Shown: positions 42,975 through 50,512, numbered from the stretch's first letter. The stretch is DNA of 64,000 nucleotides from Micromonospora sp. NBC_01740 (GCF_035920365.1 NZ_CP109150.1:6634001-6698000); one strand, 5' to 3'. Program-made: numbers and translations. Notes: generated from the sequence alone by a model not told the origin.

Positions 42975-43054
42975 GCCGGCGCTCCGCCGCGCCGCGTGCC
43001 GCCACGAGGCGCCACCGCCCCGCGCCCGTTGATCCGCTCACTCCGCTCGCTCAT
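42971..43054 (-). repeat. Bridging mini-ORF element E before the tyrosine phosphatase (84 bp)
   Basis: A second 84-base element of the type seen before pgi. It reads as a 27-residue peptide beginning MSERSERINGRG, starts at ATG 43054 behind GAAGGGGAGG, and ends with TGA overlapping the phosphatase ATG. The bases around its two ends are near-identical (GCCGGCATGAGCG[A/G]GCGG), like a duplicated target site. It matches element A in length and in its GAGCGAGCG-GAGTGAGCG left end. Confidence 0.7.
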
Positions 43055-43086
43055 GCCGGCCTCCCCTTCGCCTGCCCGTGCCCGTA

Positions 43087-43092
43087 TAGGGT
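43087..43092 (+). promoter_or_regulatory. Near-leaderless -10 box of the epimerase gene
   Basis: TAGGGT (within TATAGGGT), seven bases, then ATG 43100. Confidence 0.55.
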
Positions 43093-43099
43093 GCCGCAC

Positions 43100-44197
43100 A
43101 TGACGATCGCCGCGGTACGCACCCACCGGCTCTCTGCGCCCCTGCACACGCCGTTCGTGACCGCGCTGCGCCGCACCACCACCGTGGAGACCCTGGTGGT
43201 GGAGGTGGTCGATGCCGACGGCCGGTCCGGCTTCGGCGAGGCGCCGCAGGTGTGGCAGGTCACCGGGGCGTCGGTCGCCGGTTCCGAGGCGTGCGTCCGC
43301 GAGCTGCTCGGCCCGGCGCTCACCGGCCGCGACGCCGACGACCTGGTGGCCCGCTGCACCGAGGTGCAGCGGGCGGTCGTCGGCAACGAGGCGGCCAAGG
43401 CGGCCGTCGACGTCGCGCTGCACGACCTGGCCGCGCGGCGGCTCGGCGTACCGCTGGTGCGGCTGCTCGGGGGCACCGCCCTGCGGGTGCCCACGGACGT
43501 CACGCTCGCCGCGGGCGACGCGTTGGACCTGGCGGCGGCGGCCCGGCAGCGGCGGGCGGAGGGCTTCGGCGTGCTGAAGCTGAAGGTGGGCACCGACGCG
43601 GCCGGCGACCTGGAGCGGGTCCGCGCGGTGCGTGCCGCCGTCGGCGACGGGGTCCGCATCCGGCTGGACGCCAACCAGGGCTGGACCCCGCGCGAGGCGG
43701 TCCGGGTGATCCGGGGCGTCGAGGACGCCGGGCTGGACGTGGAACTGGTCGAGCAGCCGGTCGCCCGCTGGGACCTGGACGGGCTGGCCTGGGTCAGCGA
43801 CCGGGTGGACGTGCCGATCCTCGCCGACGAGTCGGTCTTCGGCGTCCGCGACCTGGTCGAGGTGATCCGCCGCCGGGCCGCCGACATGGTCAACGTCAAG
43901 CTCGCCAAGTGCGGTGGCCTGCATCCGGCCCGGACCCTGCTCGACCTCGCCGCCGCGCACGGCCTCGGCACCGTCGTCGGTTCGATGATGGAGAGCCAGG
44001 TGGGCATCGGCGCCGCTGCGAGCCTGGTGGGCGCCTACGGCACCACCGCGGTGGCCGACCTGGACGCCGCCTGGTGGCTGGCCTGGTCGCCGGTGCGCGG
44101 CGGCCTGCGGTACGACGGCGCGTCCGTCGTGCTGCCGGACGCGCCGGGGCTGGGCATCAGCTCCGTGACTGAAGTAAAGATGCAGACTGCTGGTTGA
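43100..44197 (+). CDS. Enolase-superfamily dipeptide epimerase (L-Ala-D/L-Glu epimerase type)
   Basis: A 365-residue member of the muconate-lactonising subgroup. The catalytic lysine pair KxK is at 160/162 (LKLKVG), metal ligands are Asp190 (LDANQGW), Glu218 (LVEQP) and Asp243 (ADES), and the second base is Lys267 (VNVKLAKCGG); all are intact. This pattern fits L-Ala-D/L-Glu epimerase, which makes murein-derived dipeptide usable. The context supports this: an NlpC/P60 peptidase that could release such a dipeptide follows 52 bases downstream, as in the B. subtilis ykfABCD operon. A muconate or other substrate cannot be excluded. Confidence 0.82.
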   Translation: MTIAAVRTHRLSAPLHTPFVTALRRTTTVETLVVEVVDADGRSGFGEAPQVWQVTGASVAGSEACVRELLGPALTGRDADDLVARCTEVQRAVVGNEAAKAAVDVALHDLAARRLGVPLVRLLGGTALRVPTDVTLAAGDALDLAAAARQRRAEGFGVLKLKVGTDAAGDLERVRAVRAAVGDGVRIRLDANQGWTPREAVRVIRGVEDAGLDVELVEQPVARWDLDGLAWVSDRVDVPILADESVFGVRDLVEVIRRRAADMVNVKLAKCGGLHPARTLLDLAAAHGLGTVVGSMMESQVGIGAAASLVGAYGTTAVADLDAAWWLAWSPVRGGLRYDGASVVLPDAPGLGISSVTEVKMQTAG

Positions 44198-44249
44198 TGC
44201 TCGTCGAAAACTTTCATATGGTCGCGGGGACATTGGGCGCGAGCTGGGG

Positions 44250-45173
44250 GTGGACGTGGAGCTGCAACCGGGCCGGGAGGCCGTGGTCCGGGTCGCGGTC
44301 GCGACCCTCTGGAGCTGCCCCGAGGCGGTACGCCCCGTCGACGGCCCCGCCCTGGCCGCGCGTACGGACATCGCCGCCTGGATCTCCGGCATGGACACCG
44401 ACCAGCAGGTCGGCGACTGCGTACTGAGCCAACTGCTGCTCGGCGAGCGGGTGCTGGTCACCGAACTGCGCCCGGACGGCTGGGCCCACGTGGTGGCGGT
44501 CGAGCAGCCGGCCCCCCGGCTGCACCCGCGCGGCTACCCCGGCTGGCTGCCCACCGAGCAGCTCGCCCCCGTGGCCGGCGACCCCGAGGCGGACCCGCTC
44601 GTGGTCGACGCCACCGTCACCGCGCTGCGTGACGCGCCGGGGGGCGCCGAGTTGCTCTCCGGGGTGATCCTGGGCACCCGGCTGATCCCGGCCGGGCCGG
44701 CGGTCGACGGCTGGCAGCCGGTGCACGCGCCGGGCCACTCCGCGCCGCTCTGGCTGCCCGCCGGCGACGCGGTGCCGGTGCCCACCACGCCCCCGTCGGC
44801 CGAGGAGGTGCTGGCCGTCGCGCAGCGCCTGGTTGACGTCGTCTACATCTGGGGCGGGGTGTCGGCGTACGGCATCGACTGCTCCGGCCTGGTCCACCTG
44901 GCCTGGCGGCGGCTCGGCGTGCTGCTGCCGCGCGACGCCAGCGACCAGGCGACGGTGACCACGCCGGTGCCGCTGGGCGCGGAACGCCCCGGCGACCTCT
45001 ACTTCTTCGCCCGACCCGGGCGGCGGATCCACCACATCGGGATCGTCACCGCCGACCCGCGTCCCGGCGACGACCGGCGGATGCTGCACGCCTGCTACCT
45101 GCAGCGCCGGGTGCTGGAGGAGCGGCTGCCCGACGAGCGCACCGCCACCCTGGTCGGCGTGCACCGCGTCTGA
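44250..45173 (+). CDS. NlpC/P60 peptidase, cytoplasmic YkfC-like gamma-D-Glu-diaminoacid endopeptidase
   Basis: A 307-residue protein with two SH3-like segments in the first 175 residues and a C-terminal NlpC/P60 domain. The catalytic cysteine is in YGIDCSGLVHLAW (Cys211); the histidine is in RRIHHIGIV (261/262), with a third polar residue likely His280. No signal peptide is seen. Cytoplasmic SH3b-NlpC proteins of the YkfC type cut L-Ala-gamma-D-Glu from diaminopimelate during murein recycling, which fits the epimerase just upstream. Start GTG 44250 follows a GGGGG tract; GTG 44256 is also possible. Confidence 0.83.
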   Translation: MDVELQPGREAVVRVAVATLWSCPEAVRPVDGPALAARTDIAAWISGMDTDQQVGDCVLSQLLLGERVLVTELRPDGWAHVVAVEQPAPRLHPRGYPGWLPTEQLAPVAGDPEADPLVVDATVTALRDAPGGAELLSGVILGTRLIPAGPAVDGWQPVHAPGHSAPLWLPAGDAVPVPTTPPSAEEVLAVAQRLVDVVYIWGGVSAYGIDCSGLVHLAWRRLGVLLPRDASDQATVTTPVPLGAERPGDLYFFARPGRRIHHIGIVTADPRPGDDRRMLHACYLQRRVLEERLPDERTATLVGVHRV

Positions 45174-45185
45174 CCCGCGTACGAC

Positions 45186-45220
45186 ACGAGAGGGGCGCCC
45201 CACCGGGGCGCCCCTCTCGT
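45186..45220 (+). terminator. Perfect hairpin after the NlpC/P60 gene
   Basis: 16-bp perfect stem (45186-45201 with 45205-45220), loop ACC, twelve bases past the stop; it also lies past the convergent terC gene. Confidence 0.8.
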
Positions 45221-45235
45221 CGCGTCGCGTACGCC

Positions 45236-46237
45236 TCAGTGGCGGGCGTCGGTCAGCACCCGCCGCCGGTCGCGGGAGGACTTGACCAGGCTGGCCACGG
45301 TGGCCACCGCGAGGGTGCCGAGGATGATCGTCAGTGAGAGCCAGATCGGGATGTGCGGGGCCCAGGAGACGTGCTCGCCGCCGTTGATGAACGGCAGCTT
45401 GTTGTCCGCGAGGGCCTCCAGCACCAGCTTGACGCCGATGAAGCCGAGCACCACGGCCAGGCCGTAGCTGAGGTAGATCAGGCGGCTGAGCAGGCCACCG
45501 AGCAGGAAGTAGAGCTGCCGCAGGCCCATCAGCGCGAAGACGTTGGCGGTGAAGACCAGATACGGCTCCTGGGTGATGCCGAAGATCGCCGGAATCGAGT
45601 CGAGCGCGAAGATCAGGTCGGTGGTGCCGATGGCGATCATGACGATCAGCATCGGGGTGAAGATCCGCTTGCCCTTCGCCGTGTGGGTGGTCAATTTGGC
45701 GCCGTCGTAGTCCCGGGAGATCGGCAACGCCTTGCGGCTCCACCGGATCAGCAGGTTCTCGGAGAACTCGTCCTCGTCCGGCTCGCCCTGCCGGGCGAGG
45801 TTGATCGCGGTGTAGATCAGGAACGCGCCGAAGATGTAGAACACGAAGGAGAACTGGGAGATCAGCGCCGCGCCGGCCGCGATGAAGCCGCCCCGCATGA
45901 CCAGCGCCAGCACGATGCCGATGAGCAGCACCTTCTGCTGGTACTGCCGGGGCACCCCGAACCGCGCCATGATGATCACGAAGACGAACAGGTTGTCGAC
46001 CGAGAGGCTGTACTCGGTCAGCCAGCCGGTGTAGAACTGCCCGGCCGCGCTGGCCCCGGAGGCCAGCCAGACGCCACCGCCGAAGATCAGTGCCAGGGCG
46101 ACGTAGAAGCCGACCCAGAGGCTCGACTCACGCACGCTGGGCTCGTGCGGCCGCCGACCGACGATCAGCAGATCCACGAGCAGGATCCCGGTCAGGGCGA
46201 CGAGCGTCCCCGCCCAGACCAGTCCGGACACGTCCAA
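45236..46237 (-). CDS. TerC/Alx family integral membrane protein (probable Mn2+ exporter)
   Basis: A 333-residue protein with about 8-9 membrane helices and the two hallmark motifs of the family, LSVDNLFVFVIIMARF and DLIFALDSIPAIFG, whose acidic residues line the ion path. A cytoplasmic acidic loop (EPDEDEFSEN) lies between the halves. Alx/MeeY-type TerC proteins export manganese; the manganese riboswitch upstream (46319-46447) supports this. The TTG start at 46237 is set by GGAGG eight bases upstream; GTG 46231 is an alternative. Confidence 0.92.
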   Translation of the reverse strand: MDVSGLVWAGTLVALTGILLVDLLIVGRRPHEPSVRESSLWVGFYVALALIFGGGVWLASGASAAGQFYTGWLTEYSLSVDNLFVFVIIMARFGVPRQYQQKVLLIGIVLALVMRGGFIAAGAALISQFSFVFYIFGAFLIYTAINLARQGEPDEDEFSENLLIRWSRKALPISRDYDGAKLTTHTAKGKRIFTPMLIVMIAIGTTDLIFALDSIPAIFGITQEPYLVFTANVFALMGLRQLYFLLGGLLSRLIYLSYGLAVVLGFIGVKLVLEALADNKLPFINGGEHVSWAPHIPIWLSLTIILGTLAVATVASLVKSSRDRRRVLTDARH

Positions 46238-46268
46238 GGTTCATTCCTCCGGCAGACACGCAACGACG

Positions 46269-46303
46269 GGCACACCGTACGCCCTTCGTGGACGCGGTGT
46301 GCC
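46269..46303 (-). promoter_or_regulatory. Expression-platform hairpin between the riboswitch and terC
   Basis: GGCACACCG and CGGTGTGCC (46269-46277, 46295-46303) form a perfect 9-bp stem with a 17-base loop. It lies between the aptamer 3' end and the ribosome-binding site, where a switch would act; there is no T-tract, so control of translation or Rho is more likely than a simple intrinsic terminator. Confidence 0.45.
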
Positions 46304-46318
46304 GGCGACGCTGACTCT

Positions 46319-46447
46319 GGTGACTGTCGGAGGTCTCTTCCGTCGCCGTCCCCGAGGGGGCGGCGACCGACGGGCCGGGTCGTGCGTCCAGGGATCGGCG
46401 CTCGACCGTGCTGACGACTCCGTCGCGGGGGAATACTCCCCTCCTCG
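46319..46447 (-). ncRNA. yybP-ykoY manganese riboswitch
   Basis: On the minus strand the leader of terC reads GGGGAGTATTCCC (about 46430-46442), then GTCGTCAGCACGGTC about 15 bases later, a variable GC-rich arm and finally GAGACCTCCGAC (ending near 46325). These are the three conserved blocks of the yybP-ykoY family, whose L1 and L3 loops hold Mn2+, in the right order and spacing. The family typically controls TerC/Alx-type exporters, and a terC gene follows directly. Confidence 0.85.
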
Positions 46448-46580
46448 CCCGTCATTCTGGCCCACCGCCGCCAGTGGCCGCATCCCGGGTCGTGAGTGTC
46501 CTTTCCCACCCCGGCGCATCGATGCCGGTGGGCGGCGGGCATCGAGGCCGGCCGCACCACCCGTAGATCGTCCTAGGAGG
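46448..46580. other. Remainder of the 343-bp gene-free region between nadR and terC
   Basis: Upstream of the riboswitch. It should hold the terC promoter (CAGAAT near 46456-46461 on the minus strand is a weak -10 candidate) and the end of the nadR transcript, where a 7-bp inverted repeat (46520-46526 with 46538-46544) could form a weak hairpin. No gene seen. Confidence 0.4.
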
Positions 46581-47705
46581 CTAGTGCTCCGGATTGGGCG
46601 CGACCAGCGGATCGGCGAGCGACCAGCCCGCCGCCAGCACCGCGTCGCAGGCATCCACCGCCCGAGCCAGTCGCCGCCGGTGCGGCCCGGCCAGCTCGAC
46701 CACCGGCACCCCGCAGCCGGCCAGTTCCGCCCGGAACCGCCCCGTCATCCACGCCCGCAGGTGCTCGCCGTCGCGCAGCCCGTCGTCGTCGAAGGGCACC
46801 CCGACGTGGTCGGTCAGCAGGTACAGCGCGGGACGCCGGGCCGCCGCGCGTACCCGCGCCGACGTCGACCCCAGGTACCGCTCCTCCCAGACTCCGGTGG
46901 CCCGCGCGTCCGTGTCGCAGAACAGCAGCGGGCCGCACGAGCGCGCCGCGGCGTCCTCCGCCGCCTGCTGCTCCCGGACCACCTCGGCGAAGTCGTCGCG
47001 GTCCCACGCCACGTCGAAGACCGTGGCCGCCGGATCCCGCCCGCGCAGCCGGGCCAGCTTCCGCGCGGTCAGCTCCCGGCCGTACTCCGGGACCCAGCGG
47101 GTGCCGTAGTGCGCGGCGAGGGCGGCGGCCATCGTGGTGGTGCCGGTCGACTCCGCGCCGACGACCACCACCCGCCGGACGAACCACGCCCGCACCGGCG
47201 CGCTGAGCCGGTCCCAGTGGCCCGCCGGGTCCGCGCGCACCGCCGTCCCCGACACGGGCACGCCGCGCCGCCCCGGATCCACGCAGACCGACACCGCGTC
47301 GAACCGCCGGGCCAGTTCCTCGCCGTACGCCTCGGAGGAGAAGACTGCGTCCACCGGCGCCCCGCCCAGCGCCTCGCGGAACACCGCGCAGTGCAGGTCC
47401 CAGACCGCCGGGTCGGCGTAGTCCACCGGATGGTCGTCGTACCGGCCCACGAAGCGGACCCACGGGGTGGCCGCGTGCACCTCGCGCAGCCAGTCCAGCC
47501 GCAGCGCGAGCGGGATCGACTCCCGGCGGGACGGTGCCACCACCACGGTGACGGCCGCGCAGCGGGCGGCGGCGGCCTCGATCAGCGCGTGGTGGCCCGC
47601 GTGCGGTGGATAGAACTTGCCCACCACCATCGCGTGCCGGAACTCCGGCGCCGCCGGCCCGGCGCCCGCCCCCGTCACGCCGTCTGCGGGGCCTATCCCG
47701 GTCAC
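46581..47705 (-). CDS. nadR: NadR-like NMN adenylyltransferase / nicotinamide riboside kinase
   Basis: A 374-residue bifunctional NAD-salvage enzyme. Residues about 22-165 are a nucleotidyltransferase domain with VGKFYPPHAGHHALI (the HxGH motif, 29-38) and the ISSTxxR-equivalent VPVSGTAVRADP. Residues about 178-360 are a P-loop kinase with GAESTGTTT (183-190), matching the ribosylnicotinamide kinase half of NadR. It lacks the N-terminal HTH of the enterobacterial repressor form. GTG 47705 overlaps the pnuC stop as GTGA. With PnuC it forms a two-gene pathway from external nicotinamide riboside to NAD. Confidence 0.88.
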   Translation of the reverse strand: MTGIGPADGVTGAGAGPAAPEFRHAMVVGKFYPPHAGHHALIEAAAARCAAVTVVVAPSRRESIPLALRLDWLREVHAATPWVRFVGRYDDHPVDYADPAVWDLHCAVFREALGGAPVDAVFSSEAYGEELARRFDAVSVCVDPGRRGVPVSGTAVRADPAGHWDRLSAPVRAWFVRRVVVVGAESTGTTTMAAALAAHYGTRWVPEYGRELTARKLARLRGRDPAATVFDVAWDRDDFAEVVREQQAAEDAAARSCGPLLFCDTDARATGVWEERYLGSTSARVRAAARRPALYLLTDHVGVPFDDDGLRDGEHLRAWMTGRFRAELAGCGVPVVELAGPHRRRLARAVDACDAVLAAGWSLADPLVAPNPEH

Positions 47706-48355
47706 GCCGTCGCCGGGGCCGGGCCCGGGGGCACCGGGGTCGGGGCGGCGCCGCGCCGCAGGTCCGCCCGCCACTCGCGCAGCCCGAGCACGCAGAGCCC
47801 GAGGAAGATCACGTAGAGGGCCGCGGTGAGGTACAGGCCCTTGTAGGCGTAGAGCGGGATGTAGATCAGGTCGGCGGCGATCCACAGCCACCAGCTCTCC
47901 ACCCGCTTGCGGGTCTGCCCGTACGTCGCCAGCAGCGACAGCGCGGTGGTCAGCGCGTCGGGCAGCGGCACGGTGGAGTCGGTGGCCCGGTCCAGCAGCG
48001 CCCAGAGCCCGCCGGTCAGCACCACGCCCGCCGCCGCCAGCGCCCACCACTCCCGGCGGCCCGTCCGGCCGACCGTCAGCCGGGTGCGCCGCTCGCCGCC
48101 GTACAGCCACGCCCACCAGCCGTACAGGCCCAGGCCGACGTAGACGACCTGGAGGCCGGCGTCGGCGTAGAGGCCCGCCGTCCAGAACAGCAGCATCAGC
48201 AGCAGCACGTTGGCGATGCCGACCGGCCAGTTGGCGATCCGCTGCCGGGCCACCAGCCAGACGTTGAGCACCCCGGTGGCGAAGCCCAGCAGCTCCGCCC
48301 AGGTGGTGCCGGTGCCGGCCACGGTGAACGCCGTGCCGGTCAGCCAGTCGATCAT
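47702..48355 (-). CDS. pnuC: Nicotinamide riboside transporter PnuC
   Basis: A 217-residue membrane protein with seven hydrophobic helices. The PnuC substrate motifs are visible: RIANWPVGIANVLL, the aromatic GLYGWWAWLYGG and the C-terminal SWWLWIAADLIYIPLYAYKGL. PnuC carries nicotinamide riboside by facilitated diffusion; trapping needs the kinase encoded by the overlapping nadR. ATG 48355 has AAAGGGGAGG five bases upstream and TAGGGT (48379-48384) as probable -10 box. Confidence 0.92.
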   Translation of the reverse strand: MIDWLTGTAFTVAGTGTTWAELLGFATGVLNVWLVARQRIANWPVGIANVLLLMLLFWTAGLYADAGLQVVYVGLGLYGWWAWLYGGERRTRLTVGRTGRREWWALAAAGVVLTGGLWALLDRATDSTVPLPDALTTALSLLATYGQTRKRVESWWLWIAADLIYIPLYAYKGLYLTAALYVIFLGLCVLGLREWRADLRRGAAPTPVPPGPAPATA

Positions 48356-48378
48356 TCGCCTCCCCTTTCCGCGCGCCC

Positions 48379-48384
48379 ACCCTA
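48379..48384 (-). promoter_or_regulatory. -10 box of pnuC-nadR
   Basis: TAGGGT on the minus strand, 23 bases before the pnuC ATG; it leaves a short leader with an AAAGGGGAGG ribosome-binding site. No room for a nucleotide riboswitch in the leader. Confidence 0.5.
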
Positions 48385-48455
48385 GATCCGCCCGGCCAGC
48401 GGGAACAGGCCCCCGCGGCGTCCGGCCCGCACGGCGGCGTGAAAGGCTCCCGGGC

Positions 48456-48749
48456 ATGGTGCTTGAGGTCGCGCTCATCGACGTACTGCCGGGACACGAG
48501 GACGAGTTCGCCGCCGCGTACGCCAAGGGGCATCCGGTGCTCGCCGGCGCGCCCGGCTGCCGGTCGGTGCGGATGACCCGGGGCGTCGAGTCCCCGAGCC
48601 GGTTCGTGCTGCTGGTCGAGTGGGACTCCGTCGAGGCGCACAACGACAACTTCCGCGCCACCGAGCGCTTCGCGCAGTGGCGGGCGCTCATCGGCCCGTA
48701 CTTCGCCAACCCGCCGCTGGTCGAGCACTTCGTGGACGTGCCGGCCTGA
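48456..48749 (+). CDS. Antibiotic biosynthesis monooxygenase (ABM) domain protein
   Basis: A 97-residue ferredoxin-like protein of the ABM/quinone-monooxygenase superfamily. Seen: LPGHEDEFAAAYAKGHPVLAGAPGCRSVRMTRG, then RFVLLVEWDSVEAH and FRATERFAQWRALIGPYF. Such proteins act as small cofactor-less oxygenases or in heme/quinone handling, often as dimers; the role is unknown here. ATG 48456. It is divergent from pnuC. Confidence 0.8.
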   Translation: MVLEVALIDVLPGHEDEFAAAYAKGHPVLAGAPGCRSVRMTRGVESPSRFVLLVEWDSVEAHNDNFRATERFAQWRALIGPYFANPPLVEHFVDVPA

Positions 48750-48767
48750 GCTGTCGTACCCCTGCCC

Positions 48768-48773
48768 TAGGGT
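48768..48773 (+). promoter_or_regulatory. -10 box upstream of the small ORF and SDR gene
   Basis: TAGGGT, five bases before a GTG (48779) that opens a 36-codon frame ending at the SDR start. Confidence 0.45.
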
Positions 48774-48778
48774 GCGCC

Positions 48779-48889
48779 GTGCACGCGTCGGCCGCCGGTC
48801 CCGACGGGCTCGGGGGCGCCGGGCCCGGTTGCCGCGCGGAGATATCCGCTGGCGCCCGGTCGCCGATGCCGGTTGACTGCCCACCATGA
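48779..48889 (+). CDS. Possible 36-residue leaderless leader peptide before the SDR gene
   Basis: Starts at GTG 48779 directly behind TAGGGT and reads MHASAAGPDGLGGAG..., ending in TGA at 48887-48889, which overlaps the SDR ATG as ATGA. The SDR gene has no ribosome-binding site of its own, so translation coupled to this frame is plausible. The peptide has no recognisable motif and may have no function beyond coupling. Confidence 0.4.
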   Translation: MHASAAGPDGLGGAGPGCRAEISAGARSPMPVDCPP

Positions 48890-49644
48890 CGCAACGGGTG
48901 GCCCTCGTGACGGGCGTGAGTCGTCGGATCGGCATCGGCGCGGCGGTCGCCCGCACACTCGCCGCGGACGGCTGGCGGCTGCTGCTCACCGGCCTGCCGG
49001 AGTTCGACGACGCCCAGCCCTACGGCGGCGATCCCGAGGGCGTGCCGGCCCTGCTGGGCGAGCTGGGCGACGCCGGACACGTCCGAGCCGACCTGCTCGA
49101 CCCGGCCGCGCCCGCCGGCCTGGTCGCCGAGGCGCTACGCCGGTACGGCCGGCTCGACGCGGTGGTCGCCGTCCACGCCTACTGCACCGACACGCCGTTC
49201 GGCGCGCTGGATCCGGCCGAGATCGACAGGCACCTGCTGGTCAACGTGCGGGCCACGCTGCTGCTCGCCGAAGCGTTCGCCGGAGCGTTCACCGCCGGAT
49301 CGGGTGGCCGGCTGGTGCTCTTCTCCACCGGCCAGCGCCTCGGCCCGATGCCGCAGACCCTCGCCTACGCGGTCAGCAAGGCGGCGGTGGAGAACGCGAC
49401 CTTCCAGCTCTCGCCGCTGCTGATGCCACGGGGCATCACCGTCAACTGCGTCCACCCGGGCCCGACCGACACCGGATACGCCTCGCCGGAGGCGCACGCC
49501 GAGGTCGCCAAGCTCTTTCCGAGCGGACGCTGGGGCACGCCGCAGGACGCCGCCCGGCTGGTGCGATTCCTCTGCTCGTCCGACGCCGACTGGATCACCG
49601 GCCAGGTGATCGACTCGGAGGGCGGCTTCCGCCGCCACCTGTGA
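48886..49644 (+). CDS. Short-chain dehydrogenase/reductase
   Basis: A 252-residue NAD(P)-dependent oxidoreductase with the Rossmann motif VTGVSRRIGIGAAVARTL, catalytic Ser in LFSTGQR, YAVSK with the catalytic Tyr and Lys, and the NCVHPGPTDTGY segment. The canonical NNAG is replaced by VHAY, a divergent form seen in some 3-oxoacyl-ACP-reductase-like proteins. Substrate unknown. ATG 48886 has no ribosome-binding site but overlaps an upstream frame. Convergent with the XRE gene, seven bases apart. Confidence 0.88.
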   Translation: MTQRVALVTGVSRRIGIGAAVARTLAADGWRLLLTGLPEFDDAQPYGGDPEGVPALLGELGDAGHVRADLLDPAAPAGLVAEALRRYGRLDAVVAVHAYCTDTPFGALDPAEIDRHLLVNVRATLLLAEAFAGAFTAGSGGRLVLFSTGQRLGPMPQTLAYAVSKAAVENATFQLSPLLMPRGITVNCVHPGPTDTGYASPEAHAEVAKLFPSGRWGTPQDAARLVRFLCSSDADWITGQVIDSEGGFRRHL

Positions 49645-49651
49645 GCCTGGC

Positions 49652-50512
49652 TCAGCCGGCCGCGAGCCGGTCCAGCGCCACGAGCGTCTCCTCCGGGCCG
49701 AGGGCCGCGTCCAGCAGCCAGCCGGTGAGCTGCTCGTAGCGGTCCACGTCGGCGGCCGTCACCAGCCGCACGTCGGTGGTCAGCGCCTCCAGCATCACGG
49801 TGCGCGGGTCGGCCGGGTCGGGGAACGAGTAGCAGGAGTACGGCGTGAGCGGCTGCGCCCCGCCCCGCGCGGCGACGCCCCGGGGCAGCAGCCGGATCGT
49901 CACGTGCGGCAGGGTGGCCAGCTCGACCAGGTGCCCCACCTGCTCCCGCCACACCTGTGGCGGGGTGTCGCCGGCGTCGCAGGCCGCCTCGGCGAGCAGC
50001 GCCGTGTAGCGGGGCGGGTCCGTCCGCCGCAGCACCTCGTGGCGCAGCCCCCGGGCGCGCACGTCGGCCTCCACGTCGAGGGCCGGGTCGAGCAGCCGGC
50101 CGGCAGCGATCCGCAGCCGGGCGTACGCCGGGGTCTGGAGCAGCCCCGGCACGACGGCGGGCTGCCAGTCCACGATGCTCGCCGCGCCCGCCTCCAGTTC
50201 GGCGTAGGTGCGCTGCCGCTCGCCCATCTCCCCCAGCGCCTTCCACCAGCCCCGGCTGGTCGCGGCGTCGCGGGCGATGACGATGAGCGCGTCGCGCTGC
50301 GGCGGCGGCACCTCGTAGACGTCGAGCAGGTCGAGCACGTCGGCCAGGTCCGGCCGGCTCTGCCCCAGCTCGATGCGGGACAGCTTCGAGGTGGAGGCCC
50401 AACCCAGCCGGTCGCAGACCTGTTCCAGGGTCAGCGCCTCCCGCCGGCGCAGCTGACGCAACTCGGCGCCCAACCGGGCGCGACGAATGACCGGACTCGT
50501 TGGCAACGGCAT
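49652..50512 (-). CDS. XRE-family regulator with DUF5753 domain
   Basis: A 286-residue protein: N-terminal HTH (RARLGAELRQLRRREALTLEQVCDRLGWASTSKLSRIELGQ in part, residues about 10-50) and a C-terminal DUF5753 domain (ADVRARGLRHEVL, YTALLAEAAC, IRLLPRGVAARGG). Such regulators, the BldB/WhiJ-like set, are abundant in sporulating actinomycetes and usually sit beside a small DUF397 gene; none is visible here. ATG 50512 is set by GGGGAGG. The role is unknown. Confidence 0.88.
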   Translation of the reverse strand: MPLPTSPVIRRARLGAELRQLRRREALTLEQVCDRLGWASTSKLSRIELGQSRPDLADVLDLLDVYEVPPPQRDALIVIARDAATSRGWWKALGEMGERQRTYAELEAGAASIVDWQPAVVPGLLQTPAYARLRIAAGRLLDPALDVEADVRARGLRHEVLRRTDPPRYTALLAEAACDAGDTPPQVWREQVGHLVELATLPHVTIRLLPRGVAARGGAQPLTPYSCYSFPDPADPRTVMLEALTTDVRLVTAADVDRYEQLTGWLLDAALGPEETLVALDRLAAG

